This document shows, in pieces, positions 1 through 5,503 of a DNA stretch of 6,670 bases. Location: assembly GCA_030616465.1 (NCBI GenBank), contig JAUWXH010000117.1, forward strand, positions 1 to 6,670, in the 5' to 3' direction. How positions within the stretch are numbered: position 1 is the stretch's first letter; every line of letters begins with the position of its first letter. Both the position numbers and the translations under genes were made by a program. The notes beneath the pieces were generated by a model. The model did not search any database. It worked only from the letters and a program-made list of their open reading frames with translations, and was not told the origin of the DNA. The DNA is from Planctomycetota bacterium (GTDB taxonomy: Bacteria; Planctomycetota; Phycisphaerae; UBA1845; Fen-1342).

Positions 1-784
1 AGATGTCCACCTGGTGCGAACCCAGATCGGCCATCGGTCCGCCCGAGTACTTGCGGTACCAGCGCCAGTTGCGAAACTCCTCCATCGAGCCATAGCCGTA
101 GCGCTTGAGCGTTTCCGCGTCGAGCGTGTACTTCTTGGGCCAGCCGACCTCGAGTAGCCGCGCCCGGTTCCACTGCCCATACGTGTGCGTGACCCGACCG
201 AGAATCTTGTCCTTCTCGATCATCATCAGCGCGTGCCAATAGCGCGGCTGACTGCGACGCTGGTGCCCGATCTGCAACAGCCGGCCGGTTTCGCGGGCCG
301 CGACCACCATCTTCCGCGCATCCTCGATCGTGTTCGACATCTCCTTCTCGCAGTACACGTGCTTACCCGCGCGCAGGCAGGCGATGGTGTGCTCAGCGTG
401 CACCCAGTCGGGCGTGGCGATGATCAGCGCGTCAAGATGCTTCTCCTTGTGCAGCAGCTCGCGATAATCCTCGTACCCGTTCACTGGCTGGTCGTATCTC
501 TTCAGAAGCCGGACGGCGTACTCCCGCCAGTAGGGCCAGATATCACACACCGCCACGAAGCGAAGGCCGGGGACTAGATCCTTGAGGCACAGCTTCATCA
601 GCGTCTGCCCCTGGCTGCCGACGCCGATAATCCCGACCGCTAGCTCCTGCACCGGCTGCGACTGGGCGGCCTGCTCCTGTGCCCACGCCGGGACGGACAT
701 CACCAGGCCGGCGGCGGTCGCCGTCTGGACGAACTCTCGTCTGGTCAGTCCTGCCTCAGGTCGGCACTCGCGGTTACTGCTCAT
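1..784 (-). CDS. Gfo/Idh/MocA family oxidoreductase with Tat signal peptide (3' end outside window)
   Basis: Reading the complement from 784 leftwards gives 261 residues with no stop before the edge. The N-terminus is a twin-arginine signal (TRREFVQ, R15-R16, then a short hydrophobic stretch and an AWA|Q cleavage-like site near residue 35), so the enzyme is probably exported folded with its cofactor. A Rossmann NAD(P)-binding domain follows: GVGSQG at 54-59 and an acidic residue at D81 after the second strand. The lysine motif is E146-K147 in CEKEMSNT. GHQRR at 163-167 and GGPMADLGSHQVD at 248-260 (D253, H257) are typical of the substrate domain. Such enzymes oxidise or reduce sugar or polyol hydroxyls with NAD(P); the actual substrate cannot be told. 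ATG codons lie at 787 and 784; 784 is preferred because GAGAGG (791-796) is 6 nt away rather than 3. It is transcribed divergently from the glycosyltransferase. The family call is firm, the substrate unknown. Confidence 0.95.
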   Translation of the reverse strand, partial: MSSNRECRPEAGLTRREFVQTATAAGLVMSVPAWAQEQAAQSQPVQELAVGIIGVGSQGQTLMKLCLKDLVPGLRFVAVCDIWPYWREYAVRLLKRYDQPVNGYEDYRELLHKEKHLDALIIATPDWVHAEHTIACLRAGKHVYCEKEMSNTIEDARKMVVAARETGRLLQIGHQRRSQPRYWHALMMIEKDKILGRVTHTYGQWNRARLLEVGWPKKYTLDAETLKRYGYGSMEEFRNWRWYRKYSGGPMADLGSHQVDI

Positions 785-804
785 CATTCGCCTCTCGTCT
801 GCAC

Positions 805-830
805 GCCTGTCTGATAGATTCTAGACAGGC
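805..830. promoter_or_regulatory. Perfect 8-bp dyad, candidate operator of the oxidoreductase gene
   Basis: GCCTGTCT (805-812) and AGACAGGC (823-830) form a perfect inverted repeat around a 10-bp spacer, about 20 bp upstream of the oxidoreductase start. A smaller palindrome, TAGA-T-TCTA (815-823), lies inside it, and GATAG (813-817) can pair with CTATC (831-835). This arrangement resembles a dimeric repressor site or a leader hairpin. No regulator gene is next to it, so the role is inferred. Confidence 0.45.
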
Positions 831-842
831 CTATCGCGTCAA

Positions 843-870
843 TTTATCGCCTCGCTCGGGGTATCGTCAA
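843..870 (-). promoter_or_regulatory. Candidate sigma-70-type promoter for the oxidoreductase
   Basis: On the minus strand TTGACG (865-870, five of six -35 bases) is followed after 16 bp by GATAAA (843-848, four of six -10 bases). A second TTGACG occurs at 837-842 but has no well-spaced -10. The predicted start of transcription would place the 805-830 dyad in the early transcribed region. Matched by eye only. Confidence 0.3.
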
Positions 871-915
871 ACGCGGCCGTCTCGCCTCGTCGGCCGGGCG
901 TGCCTACAGCCCCAT

Positions 916-944
916 TTGCGACTCACGGCCGCCGTCGCTATTTT
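916..944 (+). promoter_or_regulatory. Candidate promoter for the glycosyltransferase
   Basis: TTGCGA (916-921) and TATTTT (939-944) are separated by 17 bp and each match four of six consensus bases. They sit about 40 bp upstream of the preferred glycosyltransferase start, in the spacer shared with the divergent oxidoreductase. Matched by eye; weak evidence in a G+C-rich genome. Confidence 0.25.
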
Positions 945-985
945 CCGGAAGTGACAATGCGGTTTTTGTGCGGCGGTGGTCCCTG

Positions 986-1777
986 ATGGACAGCATTGAG
1001 CGAGAGCATCCGACCGACAGCCCGGCTTTACACCTCCCTCCCGGTCAACCCCAGCCGACGGGCCTGTCCGTCGTCATCCCCGCGTATAACGAGGCCCGCT
1101 GCATTGGCCGCACGCTTGAGCGCATCCGCGAGTATGCCGCCCGCAGCGCCACCCAGTGCGAAGTCATCGTGGTGGATGACGGCAGCCGCGACGGGACATG
1201 CGATATCGTCCGCCGCTTCGCCGCCGAACCACTCGACCTGCGCCTGCTCGTCAACCCCGCCAACCGTGGGAAAGGCCACGCCGTGCGGGAGGGCATGCTC
1301 GCCGCGACCGGCGGGCTCGTGCTGATGTGCGACGCCGACCTCTCCATGCCGATTGAGGAGTTGGAGAAGCTGCTGCCGTGGCTGGAGCGCGGCTACGACG
1401 TGGTCATCGGCTCGCGCGATATGCCCGAGTCGGTGCTCGACCCACCGCAGCGGCTGCTACGGCGCTGGCTGGCGTGGAGGTTCCGCGCGATCCGCCGACG
1501 CCTGCTGCTACGCGAGCTGCGCGACACCCAATGCGGCTTCAAGCTTTTTCGTCGCGACGCGGTCCGCGAGGTCTTCGCCCTCCAAACCATCGACGGTTGG
1601 CTCTTTGACTGCGAGGTGCTGGGAATCGCAGAGCGCCTGGGCTACCGCATCAAGGAGGTCGGCGTCGTGTGGCGCAACAACCCCGATAGCCGCGTGAAAC
1701 CCGTGCGTGAGGCGCTCTTGGCGGTGCCGACCCTCCTCGCGATCTGCCGCCGGCTGGCGAAAGTGCCGAAGACTTAG
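986..1777 (+). CDS. Glycosyltransferase family 2, polyprenyl/dolichyl-phosphate glucosyltransferase (ALG5-like)
   Basis: A 263-residue GT-A fold glycosyltransferase that would move a sugar from a nucleotide donor to a lipid phosphate or similar acceptor at the inner face of the membrane. Visible family motifs: SVVIPAYNE at 28-36, VVDDGSRDGT at 62-71, NRGKGHAVREGM at 93-104 (nucleotide binding), the metal-binding DADLS at 116-120, GSRD at 142-145, DTQCGFKLF at 180-188 and GWLFDCE at 204-210 with D208/E210. The order and wording fit dolichyl-phosphate beta-glucosyltransferase and DPM-like bacterial proteins. There is no C-terminal membrane anchor, and the arginine-rich stretch at 155-176 may contact the membrane. 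ATG 986 is preferred, with GGTGG 6 nt upstream; an in-frame GTG at 968 would add six residues but lacks a ribosome site. The gene is monocistronic here. The donor sugar and acceptor are not determined by the sequence. Confidence 0.93.
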   Translation: MDSIEREHPTDSPALHLPPGQPQPTGLSVVIPAYNEARCIGRTLERIREYAARSATQCEVIVVDDGSRDGTCDIVRRFAAEPLDLRLLVNPANRGKGHAVREGMLAATGGLVLMCDADLSMPIEELEKLLPWLERGYDVVIGSRDMPESVLDPPQRLLRRWLAWRFRAIRRRLLLRELRDTQCGFKLFRRDAVREVFALQTIDGWLFDCEVLGIAERLGYRIKEVGVVWRNNPDSRVKPVREALLAVPTLLAICRRLAKVPKT

Positions 1778-1784
1778 GGGCGAC

Positions 1785-1876
1785 GGGTGGCACGCTCTAG
1801 CGGAGCGCAGCGCAGATAGGCCGTGGGATGCCACCAGCCCCGAGCCACGGCCTGGTTGCGTCAGACGGTGCCACCC
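1785..1876. repeat. 92-bp foldable intergenic element with 9-bp terminal inverted repeats
   Basis: GGGTGGCAC (1785-1793) is the exact reverse complement of GTGCCACCC (1868-1876). Inside are two further arms: GCTC/GAGC (1794-1797 with 1803-1806) and a strong 9-bp stem AGGCCGTGG/CCACGGCCT (1818-1826 with 1845-1853). A third copy of the core, TGCCACC, lies at 1829-1835 in the loop of the large stem. The element fills most of the gap between two convergent genes. It resembles a REP/MITE-like dispersed palindromic repeat; copy number in the genome cannot be judged from one window. Confidence 0.5.
1818..1853. terminator. Candidate bidirectional terminator hairpin between convergent genes
   Basis: A perfect 9-bp G+C-rich stem, 1818-1826 with 1845-1853, encloses an 18-nt loop. 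It lies 41 bp past the glycosyltransferase stop and 42 bp past the DUF456 stop read on the other strand. There is no T-run on either side, so it is not a classic intrinsic terminator. It could stall polymerase or protect 3' ends in both directions. Confidence 0.35.
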
Positions 1877-1894
1877 CCCGCGGCCGATACTCAC

Positions 1895-2428
1895 CTACGG
1901 CCAGAACGCCGCGACGGCGACGATCACCCAGATCGCGACCCCCGCGATCAGCTTGACCACTCGGCCGACGAGTGTGCCGACGCCGGCTCCCACACCAACG
2001 TCGACCGATTCTTTCATTTTCCGCCCGCCGACCAGCTCGAGCCCCCACGCTCCCAGGCACGCGCCGCCACACGCTCCGATCAGCGAGCCGAGCAGCGGGA
2101 TCGGTATGAGAAAAGTCGCCGCGATTGCCCCGGCCAGCCCGCCGACCAACGCTCCGACCGATCCCCAACGCGTGCCCCCCGCGCGTTTCGATCCGACCAC
2201 GCCGGTGAAAAACTCGACCACTTCGGCAAGGGCCGCGAGCACGATGATCACGACCAGTGTGGCGATGCTGAACATCCCCTCGTCGTCGGTCGCCACATCA
2301 CCCCGCTGCCACCACGCCACCAGCGCGGTGGTGAACACGATCAGCCACGTCCCCGGCAGCCCCGCGACCACCGTCGCGAGCCAGACGGTGTTGAGCAGGA
2401 TGAGGAGCGTCGCCCAAACGTAGAACAT
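1895..2428 (-). CDS. DUF456 family integral membrane protein
   Basis: A 177-residue, almost wholly hydrophobic protein with about five or six membrane segments (roughly 4-22, 26-40, 54-76, 88-110, 112-134 and 142-174). GLPGTWLIV at 23-31 and the conserved stretch from E69 through GVVGSKRAGGTRWGS (76-90), followed by a glycine-rich helix GALVGGLAGA (92-101), are typical of DUF456. Glycine-zipper spacing recurs at 114-129 and 145-155, suggesting tightly packed or oligomerising helices. The length is normal for the family, whose function is not established. The start lies 16 bp downstream of the NupG-like permease stop; a GAGG that overlaps that stop and a CAGGG next to it offer ribosome sites, so the two are probably co-transcribed and perhaps translationally coupled. 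The family call is good; the role is unknown. Confidence 0.9.
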   Translation of the reverse strand: MFYVWATLLILLNTVWLATVVAGLPGTWLIVFTTALVAWWQRGDVATDDEGMFSIATLVVIIVLAALAEVVEFFTGVVGSKRAGGTRWGSVGALVGGLAGAIAATFLIPIPLLGSLIGACGGACLGAWGLELVGGRKMKESVDVGVGAGVGTLVGRVVKLIAGVAIWVIVAVAAFWP

Positions 2429-2444
2429 GCCTGTTGGCCCTGCC

Positions 2445-3749
2445 TCAGGTCACCGGCGCCGCGTCTTCTTCCTCGATCCGGGCCGAGTCTTCCTGGAACC
2501 GCTTCTCGTTGAACATCGCGATGAAGGCGATCCCGGCGATAATCGTGATGACGATGGGTACCATGAAGATCTTCGCCCACGAGTGCCCGCCGGGCTGCGC
2601 GAAGTAGTCGGATATCCTCCCGGCCAACAGGCTACCCAGCAGCATGCCCATGCCGTTTGTGGCGAACACGATCAAACCTTGGGCGCTGGCGCGGATGTCT
2701 TTATGGCTTAGCCGCTCGACGGCGATCATTCCACCGACGAAAAAGAAGGAATAGCAGATCCCATGCAGCGTCTGGGCCGCGACGACGAGCCACACCGGCT
2801 GGCCGATTGCGAAGATCGCGTACCGCACCGGCCAAGCCAGGATGCCGAGAAAGATCGTCATGCGCATCCCGCCGTACTTGATGGCCGGCGCCAGCGCAAG
2901 CATCAGCACGACCTCGCCCACCTGTCCGAGGCTCATGGCGAAGTTGGCGCTACTTTCCGGCAGCCCGACACCCAACCCAGGTTCGGTCAGAAACAGGAAC
3001 GTCAGGTTGTAGTAGAAGGGCAGCTCGATCGCCACCACAAACGAGATCACCAGCAGTACCGCGAAATTGCGGCTGCTGGTCAGCTTTAGCGCCTCCAGAA
3101 ATGCGTACGGGTTTATCGCCTCCTTCGCTGGCGGCGTGTTCGGCAACGTAAAGCAGTAAAGCCCCATCAGCACGGAGATGGCCGCCGTCACGACAAGACA
3201 GTCGCCGATATGCGCGACACCGGGTGCCTCTTGCTCCCAATAGCGCAGGTAAAGGCTCATCAGCCAGTTAATGATGATCCAGCCGATCGTGCCCCACACG
3301 CGGATGTATCCGAACTTCTTCGCGTCTTTCATGTGATGGAAAGCGATCGCGTTGGTCAGCGCGATGGTCGGCATGTAGAGCACGGCATACAGGAGGATGC
3401 ATGTAAACAGCGCCGCGAACTCCCGCTGCTTCCACGCGATGAACATCAGCACCGCCCCGCCCAGGTGCACGAACCCGGTGAAGAGCTGGTTCGGCAAAAA
3501 GCGGTCGGCGATCCAGCCCGCGATCAGCGGCGACAGCATCGCTCCCAACGCCGTCGTCAGGTAGACGTAACCCTGCTGCGTCATGCTGAAGCCGAGGTTT
3601 CTCATGTGCCCGGCAATGAGCACCGCCCACGCCCCCCACACGGCAAACTCGAGGAACATCATGATCGAGAGACGAGTGGTGACCAGCGTGGGGCGCGATG
3701 CTCCCGGGGCGCTCGTGGCCGCCCCGGTTCCGTTGGTGTCGTCGCTCAT
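2445..3749 (-). CDS. MFS permease, nucleoside:H+ symporter (NupG/XapB) family
   Basis: A 434-residue inner-membrane permease with the 12-helix pattern of the major facilitator superfamily. It resembles E. coli NupG through YMPTIALTN (125-133) with IAFHHM after it, IRVWGTIGW (149-157) and IRASAQGLIVFATNGMG (352-368) near the C-terminal half, plus GWIADRF (78-84) between helices 2 and 3. Known relatives import nucleosides with protons; planctomycete members may carry other substrates, so the substrate is open. The N-terminal 20 residues are hydrophilic and the C-terminus ends in an acidic tail (417-430). The frame is open upstream to 3836, but ATG 3749 is chosen because GAGGAAA (3759-3765) precedes it and the homologous region begins near residue 24. 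It leads a two-gene unit with the DUF456 gene and faces the second MFS gene across 190 bp. No truncation is visible. Confidence 0.92.
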   Translation of the reverse strand: MSDDTNGTGAATSAPGASRPTLVTTRLSIMMFLEFAVWGAWAVLIAGHMRNLGFSMTQQGYVYLTTALGAMLSPLIAGWIADRFLPNQLFTGFVHLGGAVLMFIAWKQREFAALFTCILLYAVLYMPTIALTNAIAFHHMKDAKKFGYIRVWGTIGWIIINWLMSLYLRYWEQEAPGVAHIGDCLVVTAAISVLMGLYCFTLPNTPPAKEAINPYAFLEALKLTSSRNFAVLLVISFVVAIELPFYYNLTFLFLTEPGLGVGLPESSANFAMSLGQVGEVVLMLALAPAIKYGGMRMTIFLGILAWPVRYAIFAIGQPVWLVVAAQTLHGICYSFFFVGGMIAVERLSHKDIRASAQGLIVFATNGMGMLLGSLLAGRISDYFAQPGGHSWAKIFMVPIVITIIAGIAFIAMFNEKRFQEDSARIEEEDAAPVT

Positions 3750-3799
3750 TGGTTCAGCTTTCCTCGCTTGGTTGCACAGGCCGCGCGTAAGTTCCGGGC

Positions 3800-3828
3800 A
3801 TCCTAGCGAAGCAGGGCGGACGGGGCAA
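3800..3828 (-). promoter_or_regulatory. Candidate promoter for the NupG-like permease and DUF456
   Basis: On the minus strand TTGCCC (3823-3828) and TAGGAT (3800-3805) are separated by 17 bp; each matches four of six consensus bases. The implied leader is about 45 nt. It sits back to back with the plus-strand candidate promoter at 3851-3879. By-eye match. Confidence 0.35.
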
Positions 3829-3850
3829 AGCGACACCTGCTGAACCCGGC

Positions 3851-3879
3851 TTGGACCTCATCCTTGCCCCCGGTATCAT
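3851..3879 (+). promoter_or_regulatory. Candidate promoter for the MFS-DUF1080 operon
   Basis: TATCAT (3874-3879) matches five of six -10 bases and lies 17 bp after TTGGAC (3851-3856), which keeps the TTG of the -35 element. Transcription would begin near 3886, giving a leader of about 55 nt before the start at 3940. By-eye match. Confidence 0.4.
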
Positions 3880-3924
3880 TCCCTCCCAACGAGAGCGAGT
3901 GGAATGTCTCCCATCCCTCCGCGC

Positions 3925-3932
3925 GGAAAGGA
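3925..3932 (+). promoter_or_regulatory. Ribosome binding site deciding the start at 3940
   Basis: GGAAAGGA lies 7 nt before ATG 3940, close to ideal Shine-Dalgarno spacing. The upstream in-frame ATG at 3904 has no comparable site, and its extra 12 residues are proline- and charge-rich rather than part of the first membrane helix. Confidence 0.7.
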
Positions 3933-3939
3933 CCAACTG

Positions 3940-5469
3940 ATGAATAGACAACGGCTGTTCGTGGGCAGTTGCTTCGCCTTGGTCGCCACTTCGGTCTGCT
4001 TCGGCGTGGTTGGCGCGATCATGGCGACGTTGAAGGAACAGTTCGTCCTGAGCAACGAGCAGGTCGGCTGGATCGGCGGGGCCGCCCTCTGGGGCTTCAC
4101 GATCTCGATCTTCGTGCTGGGCCCGCTGTGCGATGTGCTGGGCATGCGCAACCTGCTGCGCTTTGCCGTGCTGTGCCACGCGCTCGGCACCCTGCTGATG
4201 ATCTTCGCCACCGGCTTCTGGACGCTGTTCTTCGGAGCGCTGATCCTGGCGCTCGGCAACGGCACGGTCGAGGCAGCATGCAACCCGCTGGTCGCCACGG
4301 TCTATCCCGATCAGAAAACCAAGAAGCTCAACCAGTTCCATGTCTGGTTCCCCGGCGGCATTCTCATAGGCGGAGTGGCGTCGTTTCTGCTGGATAAGAT
4401 GGGCTGGTCGGCCGATGCCGGCTTCGCCTTGTGGCAGCTCAAGCTCGCATTGATCCTCGTGCCCACCGTCGTCTACGGAATCGTCTTCGCCGGTCAGAAG
4501 TTCCCCGCCACCGAGCGCGTGCAGTCGGGGGTTTCCTTCGGCGGCATGGTCGAAGGTGCGTTGGCGCGTCCGCTGTTCCTGATCCTTCTGGCGTGCATGG
4601 CCATCACCGCCTCGCTGGAGCTCGGCCCGAACCGCTGGGTCCCCGCCGTTCTCGAGGCCGGCGGCATGCCCGGCATTCTCGTGCTGGCCTGGATCAGCGG
4701 CCTGATGGCCGTGCTGCGCTTCTTCGCCGGCCCGGTCGTGCACCGACTGTCGCCCACCGGCATCCTCGTCGCCTCCGCCATCCTCTCCGGCATCGGGCTC
4801 TACTGGCTCAGCTTCGCCGAAACCATCGGCATGGCGTTCCTGTCCGCAACGGTCTTCGCCGTGGGCGTCTGCTACTTCTGGCCCACCATGCTCGGCGTCA
4901 CCTCCGAGCGCGTACCCAAGAGCGGCGCGCTGGGCTTGGCTCTGATGGGCGGCATGGGCATGCTCATCGTCGGCATGGTCACCGCGCCCCAGATGGGCCG
5001 CATCGCTGACCGTTACCTGCACGGGCAACTCGTGCAGGAGCGGGCTGAGACTGTCGCCGTGCTCGAAAAGGTGGCCGAGACGTATCCGGTGCTGGCCGAA
5101 AATGCCCAGCAGCCGTTCAAGGGTGAGATTCTCGGCGCCGTCGACGACGTGAAGAACGTTCTCACCCAGGCGCAAACCGGAGAGCTTCCTGAAGGCAGCA
5201 CGGCCAACGCCTTGCGCAGCGCCGTCAAGAATGTCCCGCCGGGTGAAGCCGCCGCTGCGATTACGGAGACGATCAATAAGAAAGTACTCGGACCGGCGGA
5301 CAACTACGGCGGGCGAATGTCCTTCCGCTACGTCGCCCCGTTCTCGATCGTGATCATCATCGTCTTCGGCGTCTTGTACCTCCGCGACCGCGCTGCCGGC
5401 GGGTACAAAGCCGAAACCCTGACGACCGGCGAGGAGCCCAAAACGCCTGAAAAGACCGAAGAGACGTAG
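3940..5469 (+). CDS. MFS transporter with ~115-residue insert between helices 11 and 12
   Basis: A 509-residue major facilitator superfamily permease, probably for a sugar-type solute. Helices fall at about 7-29, 42-62, 72-91, 93-117, 136-151, 166-184, 211-229, 243-263, 273-290, 297-318, 330-348 and 465-481. The MFS motif between helices 2 and 3 is visible as GPLCDVLGMR (61-70). FucP-like proteins are a plausible family, but the exact subfamily is not certain. Unusually, residues 349-464 form a long hydrophilic, largely helical segment between helices 11 and 12, which the usual topology (N-terminus inside) places in the periplasm. The C-terminal tail (482-509) is charged and cytoplasmic. ATG 3940 is chosen for its ribosome site; ATG 3904 would add 12 residues. 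The stop is 34 bp before the secreted DUF1080 gene with no terminator between, suggesting one operon and a shared substrate. Confidence 0.9.
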   Translation: MNRQRLFVGSCFALVATSVCFGVVGAIMATLKEQFVLSNEQVGWIGGAALWGFTISIFVLGPLCDVLGMRNLLRFAVLCHALGTLLMIFATGFWTLFFGALILALGNGTVEAACNPLVATVYPDQKTKKLNQFHVWFPGGILIGGVASFLLDKMGWSADAGFALWQLKLALILVPTVVYGIVFAGQKFPATERVQSGVSFGGMVEGALARPLFLILLACMAITASLELGPNRWVPAVLEAGGMPGILVLAWISGLMAVLRFFAGPVVHRLSPTGILVASAILSGIGLYWLSFAETIGMAFLSATVFAVGVCYFWPTMLGVTSERVPKSGALGLALMGGMGMLIVGMVTAPQMGRIADRYLHGQLVQERAETVAVLEKVAETYPVLAENAQQPFKGEILGAVDDVKNVLTQAQTGELPEGSTANALRSAVKNVPPGEAAAAITETINKKVLGPADNYGGRMSFRYVAPFSIVIIIVFGVLYLRDRAAGGYKAETLTTGEEPKTPEKTEET

Positions 5470-5503
5470 TCTCTGACGCACCGTCCTGGAGAACCGACGA
5501 AGG

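Noticed and set aside
185..954. Plus-strand open frames opposite the oxidoreductase
   Set aside because: The minus-strand reading gives a complete Tat signal, Rossmann motif and catalytic motifs through this stretch; the plus-strand frames have none.
1785..1876. tRNA or other known RNA gene in the multi-armed intergenic element
   Set aside because: There is no TTC-loop motif, anticodon arm of the right size or CCA-end arrangement; the terminal inverted repeats point to a repeat element instead.
1707..2512. Two plus-strand open frames of about 230 codons (1707-2423 and 1823-2512)
   Set aside because: They start inside or beside the glycosyltransferase end and run antisense to DUF456. Their Pro/Thr/Ser- or Arg/Asp-rich translations are low complexity and match no family.
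3750..3836. Upstream extension of the NupG-like permease to 3836
   Set aside because: The extra 29 residues contain no family motif, and the ATG at 3749 has a ribosome site. The extension would also cover the best candidate promoter.
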